Shown piece after piece: positions 1 to 8,666 of a DNA stretch of 64,000 nucleotides. Every line of letters begins with the position of its first letter. Position 1 is the stretch's first letter. Source of the stretch: Ruegeria_C sp040830705 (lineage in GTDB: Bacteria > Pseudomonadota > Alphaproteobacteria > Rhodobacterales > Rhodobacteraceae); assembly GCA_040830705.1 (NCBI GenBank), contig JBFOME010000014.1, positions 31,900-95,899 on the forward strand, given 5' to 3'. Both the position numbers and the translations under genes were made by a program. The notes under the pieces are model-generated. The model made no database searches. It had not been told where the DNA came from and saw only the letters and a program-made list of their open reading frames with translations.

Positions 1-273
1 GATGTCATCCGCGATGTTTGCCTGAATGGCCCCGGCCACTTCTTGGGCAGTGGTCAGACGTTGGGCCGGATGCAAAGCGACTACTACTATCCCGATCTCG
101 CCAACCGCGCGACGCCGCAGGCCTGGGCAGATGCTGGGGCACCATCGGCGCTCAGGGCCGCCCGCAGGCGAACAACAGAAATCCTTGCATGTGATGCAAC
201 AGCCGGGTTCGGGGCAGAGATCGCTGCTGCCATCTGGCAACGTTTTCCTGAGATTTCGATGAGATGGGCATGA
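1..273 (+). CDS. MttB-family methyltransferase, C-terminal end (5' truncated by window)
   Basis: The frame is open from the first base and gives the last 90 residues of a protein. The segment NGPGHFLG, then QTLGRMQSDYYYP, then QAWADAGAP matches what I know of the C-terminus of trimethylamine methyltransferase (MttB) family proteins, which fold as TIM barrels and transfer a methyl group from quaternary or tertiary amines to a corrinoid protein. Most Rhodobacterales members lack pyrrolysine and are thought to act on betaine-type substrates rather than trimethylamine. The catalytic region lies outside the window, so substrate and pyrrolysine status cannot be judged. Confidence 0.75.
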   Translation, partial: DVIRDVCLNGPGHFLGSGQTLGRMQSDYYYPDLANRATPQAWADAGAPSALRAARRRTTEILACDATAGFGAEIAAAIWQRFPEISMRWA

Positions 274-546
274 GTTTTCCTGAAAGCGCCCATGTCGGTT
301 TTGGATTTTGACACAGCACGCGGCACCAAACACTTTGGGCCTTCTAGCTGACCTCAGAGACAGCACGTCATCTGGTGGAATTGTATCGCGTCAATGTCGC
401 GTTCCCGGACAAAAACCGCGTGATTAGATCAGCAGTTGCGAATTCGCCACCCCCCTTAGTCTGGGCGTTGGCGGCCTGATACCAGGGTTCTGTGACCAAC
501 TCGCCTATTAGGGCACCGACCTCTCACACATGTTCCTGGTGCCATG

Positions 547-1392
547 TCACGCTGCCAGAGCACTGGATAGACGCTCAACCAAAACTCGTTTCACGATCAC
601 GAACCTCGGCGTGTGTGCTATTTCATCAAGCATCGCAACCCACAGTGGAACTTCAATTCCAGGATCAAATTCTGCTGCCTTGCGAAGCCGAGGGTCCGCC
701 TCGCCAATGAACAGGGGTAAGAACGCTTTGCCAACCCCGGATGCAGCCATCTGCTGAAGCACCAAGAAACTGTCGGCTCCGTTGGTCATTTCGTCTGCAC
801 TGACATGTTCGGTTAGCCATTTGGCCGGGAGGGAGCGGCTCAATGCCCCTTCAAGCCTCATCCATTTTTGATTGGCGGAGCCGTCATCAAAAACTCCAAA
901 TGCCAGCTTACCTGCCTGTTCCCCAACAAGCCCTTCTCCAAGTTTTATCGAGGGGCGCACAGCGATGTCCGCCGTCAGCCTGGATAGATCATGGTGGCTG
1001 TTTCCGCTCAGCAAAGTCAGCTCCAGACCGGGGTACAGCTGAGAAATCTCGCTAAGCATCTGGGGCAGTACAAGCTGGCAAAGACTATCTGTGGACGCAA
1101 TCCGTACGCGACCCACGGGAGAGCGATTTGCGCCTAGAATTGCTCGCTCCACAGACAGTACCGCATCTTCCACGCTTTCCATGGCTGACAAAATCGCACC
1201 AGCCTCAGGAAGTGCGGAATATCCTGACGGGCTCTTCCGAAAAATCACACAGCCAAAGCTTTCTTCGAATGCAGCAACTCTGCGCAGGACCGTTGCATGT
1301 GTGACACCCAGTGTCACAGCCGCTGCATTCAACGATCCGTATTTCTTCACTGCGAGCGCGTATCGAATATCGTCCCAGTTTTGGTTGTTCAT
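547..1392 (-). CDS. LysR-family transcriptional regulator
   Basis: 281 residues. An N-terminal winged helix-turn-helix (roughly residues 5-62, starting NNQNWDDIRYAL and containing GSLNAAAVTLGVTHATVLRRVAAFE) is followed by a LysR substrate-binding domain. It belongs to the shorter LysR group in which the effector domain is compact. I chose the ATG at 1392 because upstream codons would add an atypical hydrophobic, Cys-rich stretch before the HTH. It is divergent from the cytochrome c' gene, with 86 bases between the two starts, so it probably regulates that gene and the diheme cytochrome behind it. Its effector is unknown. Confidence 0.88.
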   Translation of the reverse strand: MNNQNWDDIRYALAVKKYGSLNAAAVTLGVTHATVLRRVAAFEESFGCVIFRKSPSGYSALPEAGAILSAMESVEDAVLSVERAILGANRSPVGRVRIASTDSLCQLVLPQMLSEISQLYPGLELTLLSGNSHHDLSRLTADIAVRPSIKLGEGLVGEQAGKLAFGVFDDGSANQKWMRLEGALSRSLPAKWLTEHVSADEMTNGADSFLVLQQMAASGVGKAFLPLFIGEADPRLRKAAEFDPGIEVPLWVAMLDEIAHTPRFVIVKRVLVERLSSALAA

Positions 1393-1395
1393 AGA

Positions 1396-1424
1396 TTGAC
1401 AAGTGACAATGAAGAACAAACAAT
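1396..1424 (+). promoter_or_regulatory. Candidate sigma70 promoter and LysR site before cytochrome c'
   Basis: TTGACA at 1396-1401, a 17-base spacer, then AACAAT at 1419-1424 (4 of 6 match to TATAAT). The -35 overlaps an imperfect inverted repeat, ATTG...CAAT at 1395-1410, just in front of the divergent LysR gene, which is a typical place for a LysR operator. Found by eye only. Confidence 0.4.
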
Positions 1425-1478
1425 TACAAGAAAATTCGTTCAAGCTAATGTTCGACGTATTGCACAGGGAGATACACC

Positions 1479-1946
1479 ATGAAGAAGAAAACCTCGATCT
1501 TCGCGGCAGGTCTATTGTCGGTAGCCGTTATTGGAACAGCCATCGCTCAGGAAAGCGAAAACCCGGCTGTCAAAGCTCGGACCTCAATCATGGAGCTTTA
1601 TGCTTTCAATCTCGCCACTCTCGGCGGAATGGCCAAGGGCGAGACCGAGTATGATGCCGAGGCGGCAACACGGGCCGCAAACAACCTGGTCGTTCTGACC
1701 CAGCTTGATCAATCCGCGATGTGGCCCGCCGGATCCGACAATGTTTCCGACCCTTCCACCCGCGCCTTGCCCGCAATTTGGGAAAACTTCCCTGACGTAG
1801 GTGCAAAGGGGCAGGCTATGGCTGATGCTGCTCTTGCGATGCAGGCTGCGGCAGGACAAGATGTTGAAGCCCTGAAGGGAGCGATGGGTGATCTTGGCGG
1901 CGCTTGCTCGGCCTGTCATAAAGCCTATCGAGCACCGCAAAACTAA
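1479..1946 (+). CDS. Cytochrome c' (class II c-type cytochrome)
   Basis: 155 residues. A Sec signal peptide (about 1-23, ending GTAIA) precedes a helical domain, and a single heme site lies close to the C-terminus: C143-S-A-C146-H147. A C-terminal CxxCH after a four-helix bundle is the hallmark of cytochrome c', a periplasmic high-spin heme protein known for binding NO and sometimes for electron transfer or nitrosative-stress protection. The start has a good ribosome site (GGGAG, 1469-1473). The diheme cytochrome gene starts 13 bases after its stop, so the two are probably co-transcribed and may exchange electrons. Confidence 0.9.
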   Translation: MKKKTSIFAAGLLSVAVIGTAIAQESENPAVKARTSIMELYAFNLATLGGMAKGETEYDAEAATRAANNLVVLTQLDQSAMWPAGSDNVSDPSTRALPAIWENFPDVGAKGQAMADAALAMQAAAGQDVEALKGAMGDLGGACSACHKAYRAPQN

Positions 1947-1959
1947 AGGAGCGCTGGCT

Positions 1960-2856
1960 GTGCGGCGTTTTTTCACTACCGCCGCCGTTGTTGCAGTACT
2001 GGTCGGGCTGGCCGGTTTCGTGCTGACCCGACCACAGAGAGTCGATCAGGCTCAACTCGACGGCATCACCCCTGATCTCAAGAGAGGTGAGGCCGTTTTT
2101 TATGCGGCAGGATGTGCATCTTGCCACTCGGCACCGGACGCGGCTGAAGAGGAAAAGCTGGCGCTCGCCGGCGGTCACAGGTTTGAGACAGATTTCGGCA
2201 CATTCATAGCTCCGAACATATCTAGTGATCCGGTTGCTGGTATCGGGTCCTGGTCCGCGCTGGATTTGGCCAATGCCCTGATCCAGGGTACCGGACCCGA
2301 AGGGCAGCACTATTTCCCGGCGTTTCCCTATACATCCTATGCGAACATGACTGCAGAGGATGTGGTATCGCTCCATGCATTCCTCGCCACGCTGCCAGCA
2401 GTGACAACTGAAAGTAGCGCCCATGAGGTTGGCTTCCCGTTCAACATTCGGCGCGGGCTGGGCGGATGGAAGCAATTGTATCTGGAGCCGGGCTGGGTGG
2501 TTGAAGGCGATCTGACCGACCAACAAATCCAAGGCCGGTATCTGGTGGAGGCGCTGGGACATTGCGCAGAATGCCATACACCACGAAACCGCTTGGGTGG
2601 TTTGAAGCGGGATCAGTGGCTGAGTGGCGCCCCCAATCCCAACGGAAAAGGGCGAATCCCCGGCCTGACTGCTGACCAACTCGATTGGTCCGAAGCCGAC
2701 ATCGCTGAATACCTTAAATCTGGTTTCACACCGGATTATGACAGCGCCGGCGGGGAAATGGTGGCGGTCATCGAGAATACTTCTCGATTGAGCGATGACG
2801 AGCGCATGGCGATTGCCGCCTACCTCAAAGCCGTTCCTGTGCCGCAGACAGAGTAG
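1960..2856 (+). CDS. Membrane-anchored diheme cytochrome c
   Basis: 298 residues from a GTG start preceded by AAAGGA at 1945-1950; an upstream ATG would overlap the cytochrome c' gene by 59 bases and has no such site. An N-terminal hydrophobic helix (about residues 7-23) anchors or exports the protein. Two cytochrome c domains follow, with heme motifs C52-A-S-C55-H56 and C202-A-E-C205-H206. The architecture resembles diheme subunits that take electrons from periplasmic dehydrogenases, but no dehydrogenase is adjacent. Its likely partner is the neighbouring cytochrome c'. The redox donor is unknown. Confidence 0.85.
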   Translation: MRRFFTTAAVVAVLVGLAGFVLTRPQRVDQAQLDGITPDLKRGEAVFYAAGCASCHSAPDAAEEEKLALAGGHRFETDFGTFIAPNISSDPVAGIGSWSALDLANALIQGTGPEGQHYFPAFPYTSYANMTAEDVVSLHAFLATLPAVTTESSAHEVGFPFNIRRGLGGWKQLYLEPGWVVEGDLTDQQIQGRYLVEALGHCAECHTPRNRLGGLKRDQWLSGAPNPNGKGRIPGLTADQLDWSEADIAEYLKSGFTPDYDSAGGEMVAVIENTSRLSDDERMAIAAYLKAVPVPQTE

Positions 2857-2991
2857 AGGTTTCTCCCGCTCACAGGCGGAAAACCCAGCGGCTCTGTTTC
2901 CTTTTTGCCAAACACCTGTTTTACGTCTTCAGCAGGCGAACTCACCTACCGCCCGAGTTTTTTTTGACCTTTGCTCAAGGGTTGTGGCCGA

Positions 2992-3873
2992 ATGACACAG
3001 AAATTCGCCCTTTGGTCCATCCCGATCTCTATCGCGGTACTGGCCTTGAAGCTGATGGCCTGGTGGTTAACAGGCTCGGTGGCCTTGCTGTCAGACGCAA
3101 TGGAGTCCACCGTAAACGTTGTGGCAGCACTGCTCGCATATTTTGCGGTACGGGTCGCCAGCATACCGCCGGACGAAAACCACCCTTTTGGACACAAAAA
3201 AGCCGAGTACCTCTCCGCTGTCGTTGAGGGCGTGCTGATCGTGCTCGCTGCCTGTTTGATCATCAGAGAGGCGGTGCTGGCGCTGCCAAACCCGCATCTT
3301 GATGATACGCCTCTGCTTGGTATCGCCGTCAACGTCATTGCAACCGGCGTGAATGGCGCGTGGGCTTACCTGCTGCTCAAGATCGGAAGGCGCGAGCGGT
3401 CGCCTGCGTTGGAGGCAAGCTCGAGACATATCTTCACTGACGTGATGACATCAATTGGCGTTGTCGTGGGGCTCCTCCTTGCGCTTGTCACTGGCTGGCT
3501 GATCCTTGACCCGATCCTGGCAATTCTCGTCGCGCTGAACATCCTATGGGAAGGATGGAAAGTTATTCGGGTATCCGTGGATGGGCTGATGGATGTGAGC
3601 CTCTCCGATCATGACCTGCAGGTTGTTTCCAGCACCATTGAAGCAAATCTCGGAGCAGCATTGGAATATCACGACCTAAGAGGGCGCAGATCCGCGAACG
3701 TCATCTTTGTCGAGTTTCATCTGGTTGTGGACGGTACAATGTCCGTCAGCGCGGCGCACGACATCTGCAATGAAATCGAACAGGCACTGGAACATTTGTA
3801 TCCGGGTTCCGTCTTTGTCATCCACCTCGAACCCGATGACGAGTTGAAGGGTAACGGGCTTAGCGGGCACTGA
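2992..3873 (+). CDS. Cation diffusion facilitator (CDF) metal efflux transporter
   Basis: 293 residues with about six transmembrane segments and a soluble C-terminal domain (from about residue 205). Family motifs are present: SDAMES in helix 2, HPFGHKKAEYL in the loop after it, and HIFTDVMTS in helix 5, which supplies the H-x3-D metal-site pair. CDF proteins exchange cytoplasmic Zn2+, Fe2+, Mn2+ or Co2+ for protons. The ATG at 2992 has AAGG at 2977-2980 in front. It follows the cytochrome genes by 135 bases and may have its own promoter. Metal specificity cannot be read from the sequence. Confidence 0.9.
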   Translation: MTQKFALWSIPISIAVLALKLMAWWLTGSVALLSDAMESTVNVVAALLAYFAVRVASIPPDENHPFGHKKAEYLSAVVEGVLIVLAACLIIREAVLALPNPHLDDTPLLGIAVNVIATGVNGAWAYLLLKIGRRERSPALEASSRHIFTDVMTSIGVVVGLLLALVTGWLILDPILAILVALNILWEGWKVIRVSVDGLMDVSLSDHDLQVVSSTIEANLGAALEYHDLRGRRSANVIFVEFHLVVDGTMSVSAAHDICNEIEQALEHLYPGSVFVIHLEPDDELKGNGLSGH

Positions 3874-3905
3874 GTTCGTTCGATGGCTTTTCAAAGCAAA
3901 CGAAC
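3874..3905 (+). terminator. Weak hairpin after the CDF gene
   Basis: A 7-bp inverted repeat, GTTCGTT (3874-3880) with AACGAAC (3899-3905), begins one base after the CDF stop codon. It has an 18-base loop and no clear T tract, so termination is only a possibility. Confidence 0.25.
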
Positions 3906-4038
3906 CCAGTGGATTTCGCTTTCTGACTAGGACTTTTGGTTCGCCACTCATCAGACCCAAGCCGGATCTGCGCAACGTTCCGTCGAGAATTCGTGCAGCT
4001 AGGGTTTTCTTTTCAGAATCAAGAGACTGCTGATCAAG

Positions 4039-4581
4039 TCAGTTTGGTGAGGAGCCCAAGCCCTTAACAAAGCCGTAAGATGCTTCGACCAAGTCGAAGA
4101 CGACGTCCAACTCCGCCGTATTCATTGGCGTGAAGATCATGACGAAACCGTCCCAGCCGGGTCTTTGATCTGCCCAAGGATGACTGACAGCCCAGCCTCT
4201 TTCAGTTGCCATCTCGGCGAGCGCTGGCGACAGGGACGCATGCAGACTGCCGTCAGGGTGTATGTGGGCAAACTCGCGACCGCCTACAATGACCTCCGGT
4301 CGTGCCAGCGCCAGATCTTCGCTGATCCAGAAACCCAAGGCTCCGGGCAAGGATACAACCGTCGGCTTGATCTGAACGCCCGGCAAACCGGAAACTCTTT
4401 TCAGGAGCGCCTCTGACATTCCCGGCACCGGCTCTACCCCGATCTGAATATGCGGCACACCATCCGTTGTCTTTGGAATGGGTGTCTCACGCATTGGCAG
4501 GCTTGTGAGGTCAGCAAGTGCGTGGGATGCCCCAAATACGCATACAAGGGAAGCTATACAAAGCAGGCGATTTACCTTCAT
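4039..4581 (-). CDS. Exported luciferase-like domain (DUF5519) protein
   Basis: 180 residues. A Sec signal peptide (about 1-24, ending SHALA) is followed by a domain with HIHPDGSLHASL and GWAVSHPW, the conserved core of the DUF5519 'luciferase domain' family, which is named from homology and has no proven light-emitting activity in bacteria. It is the last gene of a minus-strand run of four small genes (5974 down to 4039), 24 bases after its upstream neighbour. The exported location and the NTF2-fold neighbours suggest a periplasmic small-molecule or stress role, but the function is unknown. Confidence 0.7.
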   Translation of the reverse strand: MKVNRLLCIASLVCVFGASHALADLTSLPMRETPIPKTTDGVPHIQIGVEPVPGMSEALLKRVSGLPGVQIKPTVVSLPGALGFWISEDLALARPEVIVGGREFAHIHPDGSLHASLSPALAEMATERGWAVSHPWADQRPGWDGFVMIFTPMNTAELDVVFDLVEASYGFVKGLGSSPN

Positions 4582-4605
4582 CTTTCAATCTCCCTGTGGC
4601 AGGCG

Positions 4606-5097
4606 TTAGCCATGATAGGCTTGGCTGACCGCGAAACTGTCTTCAAACCAATGCCACAAAACCACCTGACCGTCGCGAACCTTGGCGCGCAGTGCGAACG
4701 TAAATTCGCCGATATCCTTGCCGGACTTTGTTGATTTCCCGTTCATCTTACCGAAGACTGCGACAGTGTCGCCAGATGCGAAAGCATCGGTATTCTTCCA
4801 CATCGTGGTTTCAAAGTTGGACGAGAATACACCGAGGAACTCAAAAATTGCCTCCTTGCCCTCGGCGCCACCCACCCAGGGTAATGTGGTGTCGCCTTCG
4901 TTATGCCAGACCATGTCGTCAGCCATCAGGTTGGCCATGCTCTCCATGTCGCCGCTGCCCATAGCGCCCATGAACGCCATGACTGTCTCAAGACTTGCCT
5001 GCGTGTCTTCATTCCCATCTGCAGCCGTCACCTGAGTACCCAATGCAGCCGCCAAAGCCGAAAGGCCCAAGGCCTTCAGCGCAATTCTTCGTTCCAT
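4606..5097 (-). CDS. Exported NTF2-fold (SnoaL/limonene-epoxide-hydrolase-like) protein
   Basis: 163 residues. The start at 5097 follows AAAGGAAA and gives an export signal with a twin Arg (MERRIALKALGLSALAAA). The mature part has the NTF2-like pattern: a helical start (VMAFMGAMGSGDMESMANLMADDMVWHNEGD), a GKEAIFEFLG turn, then strands ending in GQVVLWHWFEDSFAV. This fold supports cyclases, isomerases, hydrolases and pure binding proteins, so the reaction cannot be inferred. It is in the same operon as a second NTF2-fold protein of different sequence. Confidence 0.75.
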   Translation of the reverse strand: MERRIALKALGLSALAAALGTQVTAADGNEDTQASLETVMAFMGAMGSGDMESMANLMADDMVWHNEGDTTLPWVGGAEGKEAIFEFLGVFSSNFETTMWKNTDAFASGDTVAVFGKMNGKSTKSGKDIGEFTFALRAKVRDGQVVLWHWFEDSFAVSQAYHG

Positions 5098-5163
5098 TTT
5101 CGGTTTCCTTTCATAGCCTCCAGCACAGTATTTTTCAGGGGCCAAGCTGTCTGGATAGTCGGA

Positions 5164-5634
5164 CTAGCGACCGGCGAGTTGTTGCAGCGCACCCGCCCAG
5201 TCTTCGACGTGGTAAGAGCGGACGATTTTGCCGTCGTCCAGTTCGTGGATATCGATGGTCATGATGTCGAAGCTCCGCCCCTCACCGTCGACACCGAACA
5301 TCGGTTCAACGGGCGTGCCGGTGGCTCGGCTGCGGACGGTGACGAAATCACCGGCCTGGTGCATGGCTTGCACAGACCATTCGAGGTCCGGAATGAGCTT
5401 TCCGAAACCATCAATCTGGCCAAGAAAAGCGTCACTGGATTTGCTCGAGCCCGAATAGTCGCCGATGCTTTCCCAATCGTCAGAGATTGAAGCTTCAAAG
5501 GCCGCCACGTGATCTTGCGACGTAGGGTTGCTCAACAGGTCGTAGAAGTTTTGCACGGTCGCGGTGTCGTCAGCTAATGCTCCGCCCGCAATTGAAATGA
5601 ATGCTGTTGAAAGCGCCAGGTTTTTGATCGTCAT
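5164..5634 (-). CDS. Exported SnoaL-like (ester cyclase family) protein
   Basis: 156 residues from the ATG at 5634, which follows GGAG at a good distance; earlier in-frame codons lie before that ribosome site. The signal peptide is about residues 1-21 (ending GGALA). The mature domain has the SnoaL-like pattern NFYDLLSNPTSQDHVAAFEASISDDWESIGDYSG and ends with GKIVRSYHVEDWAGALQQL, typical of the 'ester cyclase' group. A secreted form of this normally cytoplasmic fold is notable. It lies 13 bases after the end of the DUF2218 reading frame and 66 bases before the next operon gene. Confidence 0.75.
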   Translation of the reverse strand: MTIKNLALSTAFISIAGGALADDTATVQNFYDLLSNPTSQDHVAAFEASISDDWESIGDYSGSSKSSDAFLGQIDGFGKLIPDLEWSVQAMHQAGDFVTVRSRATGTPVEPMFGVDGEGRSFDIMTIDIHELDDGKIVRSYHVEDWAGALQQLAGR

Positions 5635-5647
5635 GTGATGCTCCAGA

Positions 5648-5974
5648 TTAATGATGAGGGGTGGGTTCACTCATGGCACTCGGCGGTGTTTCCGCCGGGT
5701 GGTTCCATTCCAATTCCGGGTGTTCGCGGAAGGCGAAACGTTCGAGATGGCTGGTCACGATCTGAACCATCTAATCCAACTCCGCCTGAGATGTCGCACT
5801 GATCACCAAACGCAGACCCGATGCGTCCTGTTTGAGATCACACCGACCGAATGGGAATTTCACCCAACCGGTGTCCGCATCGCACCATGCTTCGACCTTG
5901 CGACCGAAGTGATGACACAGCGCTGTCAGATATCGCCCGCCTCGTTGGGTTGAAAATGTCGCGTGCAGTTGCAT
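5648..5974 (-). pseudogene. DUF2218 family gene interrupted by an in-frame amber codon
   Basis: The frame starts at ATG 5974 (GGAG just upstream) with MQLHATFSTQRGGRYL and runs to AELD, then TAG at 5771-5773, and continues in the same frame with MVQIVTSHLERFAFREHPELEW to TAA at 5648-5650, 109 codons in all. Both halves match one DUF2218 protein, a family of about 95-110 residues whose C-terminus is a conserved HLxRFAFRE. The TAG falls where relatives have an ordinary polar residue; CAG (Gln) to TAG is one change. It was probably the first gene of the operon. The product is truncated unless the stop is suppressed or is a sequencing error. Confidence 0.75.
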
Positions 5975-6015
5975 CGGTTGGCTCCGTAAGGCTTGCACGC
6001 AAAGTATTTCCGCTG

Positions 6016-6072
6016 CACTGTTTTGAAAATTGACTGGTTGCCGATAAAATAATTCCGAAAAACAGAACAGTG
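6016..6072. promoter_or_regulatory. Inverted repeat between divergent LysR and DUF2218 genes
   Basis: CACTGTTTTG at 6016-6025 faces CAGAACAGTG at 6063-6072, an inverted repeat with one mismatch, in the 95-base divergent spacer. The right arm overlaps the GTG start of the LysR gene. It could be a LysR binding pair controlling both directions; this is a visual assignment. Confidence 0.3.
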
Positions 6073-6954
6073 ATCGATCATCTCAGACATATGGCGATTT
6101 TCGCGCGCGTGGTCGACGAAGGATCGTTTCGTGGCGCCGCAAGAAGCATTGGCCTAGCACCGTCACGGATCAGCGAAACGGTGACAGACCTAGAGAACTT
6201 TCTTGGCGTCACCTTGCTCTATCGTACAACCCGAAAGATCGCACTGACCAATGAAGGGCGTGTGTTCTATGGCCGTGCGGTGGAAATGATCCGGAGTGCT
6301 GAAACCGGCTTGAACGAGTTGAACGCGTTGTCAGTGGAACCTGTCGGAGCGCTACGGGTCTCCGTACCGGCTTTTATGTCGTCGTCAGCACTTTTGACGG
6401 CAATGGGTGAGTTCGCACGAACGCATCCGCATGTAGCGTTGTCGCTGTCATTTACCGATCGCCCCGTAGATCTCATCGATGACGGATTTGACCTGAATAT
6501 CCGTGTGGGATGGCTCGACGACAGCTCGATGATGTCTCGAAAACTTGGTGAAATTGGGCGAACACTTGTCTCCGGCGCCGAATACGCAGCGTCTCGGCCA
6601 AAACCAACGCATCCCGATGAGTTGGAGGACTGGGACTGGATCAACTATGCCCAGCGATCTGATATTATTGAGTTTGTTTCGACGAACGAAAGGATTGCGA
6701 GGGTGGCTGGCACATCCCAGATTCAGGTCGATAACGTGGATGCATTGCACCACCTCACGCAGCAGAATCTTGGTATTACCGTGTTGCCTCACTATCTGGC
6801 GGAACGCGGCCTTAGGTCGGGGAGCTTCGTACAGCTTCTGGCCGATTGGAAACTGCGACCACTCGGAATTTACGCGGTGTGGCCAGATCAATCGCGGCGC
6901 GAGAACCTAACTGTGCACTTTGTACGATTTCTGGCGGCGACTTATCAAAGTTGA
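6070..6954 (+). CDS. LysR-family transcriptional regulator
   Basis: 294 residues. The N-terminal HTH (HLRHMAIFARVVDEGSFRGAARSIGLAPSRISETVTDLENFLGVTLLYRTTRKIALT) is followed by a substrate-binding domain of the CrgA/AphB-like group, which often responds to small organic or oxidative signals. The start is GTG; no strong Shine-Dalgarno is visible, and ATG at 6091 would cut into the HTH. It is divergent from the operon of exported NTF2-fold and DUF5519 proteins and is their most likely regulator. Confidence 0.88.
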   Translation: MIDHLRHMAIFARVVDEGSFRGAARSIGLAPSRISETVTDLENFLGVTLLYRTTRKIALTNEGRVFYGRAVEMIRSAETGLNELNALSVEPVGALRVSVPAFMSSSALLTAMGEFARTHPHVALSLSFTDRPVDLIDDGFDLNIRVGWLDDSSMMSRKLGEIGRTLVSGAEYAASRPKPTHPDELEDWDWINYAQRSDIIEFVSTNERIARVAGTSQIQVDNVDALHHLTQQNLGITVLPHYLAERGLRSGSFVQLLADWKLRPLGIYAVWPDQSRRENLTVHFVRFLAATYQS

Positions 6955-7151
6955 ATTTGGCATCTGGCCGGTCAAGACGCTCCAGAGGTTAGACAACACT
7001 GCGGAGGCCGTGCCAATTGGACCTAGCAATCCAGTCCGGACATTCATTAGCAGGCTTTGCAGCTTCAGAACTGCGGACAAGACATACATCCGTAACTTAG
7101 TCGAAAACGCGCGAGGGCCAATCTGCAAACGGGCCCTCGCCAAATATCAGC

Positions 7152-8666
7152 TTACTCGACCCTTGTTATTTCGCCCGGAACATACTCGCCATCCAGCCAT
7201 TCTTGACGAGGGCCGTAAATGCGAAGAATTGTGAACCAACTCTTGCCTGGAATGGTCTGGACCCAATTCTGCTCAAAACCCTCCGGTGCTTCTGGTGAGA
7301 AATAGACATCAATCGACCCATCTTCATTGATCAACGGGTCATTCTGAATGCTGTCGATTGACGGCAGGACTTGGTCTGTCTGCAACATCGAGCGGGTCTG
7401 TGCGTCGTATAGCGTAAAGGCCCAGAAATCATCTGCGGGCGGATTAGGCGGCAGCGTAACCTTATATATATCACTGCCATCAAAAGGCTCGCCCGCTGCG
7501 TCGAGATAAGCGATCCTGTAGTCTGATCCAACACCGGGGCTAGGTTTCGCCATCGCGGGGGTCACCGCTGTGTATGGGTAGTGGAATGTGACGCGGGCGT
7601 CGGTATTCATCGTCTCATCGTCGGGGCCATCGAAGAATACGTCCTGATTGAGGAACGCGGAGTTCCAATTCGTCCCCTCGAAGGTTTGCAGCCCAGCAAG
7701 GTTCCTGTCTGTGCGAGGATGCCAAACAATGGATCGGGCGGCAGCATTTCCGATGGCCACAGCGTCCTCAAGAATTGCGCGCATCCTGTCGTCGGGCTCA
7801 AAAGGTCTTCCTTTTTCGATACCGATAGACGCCCAAAGGCCGCGGGTTTCCTCAGGAAAAAAATCAATCGGTTCCCGCTGCACGACCGCGTTAAGCTCCT
7901 CGTAGAACTGGAAATTGTTTGCATGAACCGTGTTGAAGGACTCGCCGGACAGCGAGATCAGTTCCAGCGCAGGTGGATTGTCAGCTTCACTCAACGGGTA
8001 GACCCTGAGGTTCTCGGCGACGTTGTTGTAAGCAGCCTCCAATCCGTCGGCTACGGACATGCGCATGAAGGTCCAGACCGTATAACTCGGTGATTGGACC
8101 ACGAAGTAGCCATCGGGCACGTCCCCGTCATAACCCGGCGGAAGTACGAGGTATTTGCCTCCTTTACCCCCATCAGGACCAGCGGGGCCAACATCTCCGA
8201 TATAACGGAAATACGCGTCGTTGAAGGCGCCCAAAGCTCCGGGTGGTACTTCAACGACCGTAGGCCCATCCCGATCGAGTTCGAGGTTCGGGAAGACATA
8301 CATCGTCGAACTGTTGCCTGTGAGAAAGAGCGAGTTGGCGTTCATCAACTCGTTAAAGATGCCAACCTGATGCGCTTCAACCGCACCAAGCGGCTTAACG
8401 CCCTCAATTAGCATGTAGACTGAGGCCGCTGGTATGCCTTTCAGGAAGGCGTCAACGCCACGGGCACGGTCGAGGTAGTCATAGACCATCGCCGAGGTTT
8501 CCGGCAGAGGTGCGCCATCAATAAACTTCAAAGTACCAATCGAAGTACTGACTTCATTTGGCGTTGAGATGGCGTCCAATTGCTGTTGTGTAACCTCAGC
8601 AAATCCAAGGTTCGGTAGGACAAAGGCGGCGGTTATCAACATTCCGGTTCGTTTTGCTATGCGCAT
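7152..8666 (-). CDS. Exported DUF1254/DUF1214 domain protein
   Basis: 504 residues. A signal peptide (about 1-23, ending NLGFA) is followed by an N-terminal DUF1254 region (MVYDYLDRARGVDAFLKGIPAASVY, NANSLFLTGNSSTMYVFPNLELDRDGPTVVEVPPG) and a C-terminal DUF1214 region (YRIAYLDAAGEPFDGSDIYKVTLP, FWAFTLYDAQTRSMLQTDQ). Proteins with this pair are widespread, exported and of unknown biochemistry; some are linked to surface or stress phenotypes. It is transcribed alone, convergent with the LysR gene at 6070 and separated from upstream genes by a long empty stretch. Confidence 0.85.
   Translation of the reverse strand: MRIAKRTGMLITAAFVLPNLGFAEVTQQQLDAISTPNEVSTSIGTLKFIDGAPLPETSAMVYDYLDRARGVDAFLKGIPAASVYMLIEGVKPLGAVEAHQVGIFNELMNANSLFLTGNSSTMYVFPNLELDRDGPTVVEVPPGALGAFNDAYFRYIGDVGPAGPDGGKGGKYLVLPPGYDGDVPDGYFVVQSPSYTVWTFMRMSVADGLEAAYNNVAENLRVYPLSEADNPPALELISLSGESFNTVHANNFQFYEELNAVVQREPIDFFPEETRGLWASIGIEKGRPFEPDDRMRAILEDAVAIGNAAARSIVWHPRTDRNLAGLQTFEGTNWNSAFLNQDVFFDGPDDETMNTDARVTFHYPYTAVTPAMAKPSPGVGSDYRIAYLDAAGEPFDGSDIYKVTLPPNPPADDFWAFTLYDAQTRSMLQTDQVLPSIDSIQNDPLINEDGSIDVYFSPEAPEGFEQNWVQTIPGKSWFTILRIYGPRQEWLDGEYVPGEITRVE

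Noticed and set aside
5771..5773. TAG in the DUF2218 gene as a pyrrolysine codon, given the MttB-family gene at the window start
   Set aside because: Rhodobacterales MttB homologs normally lack pyrrolysine, no pyl genes are visible, and DUF2218 has no reason to carry it.
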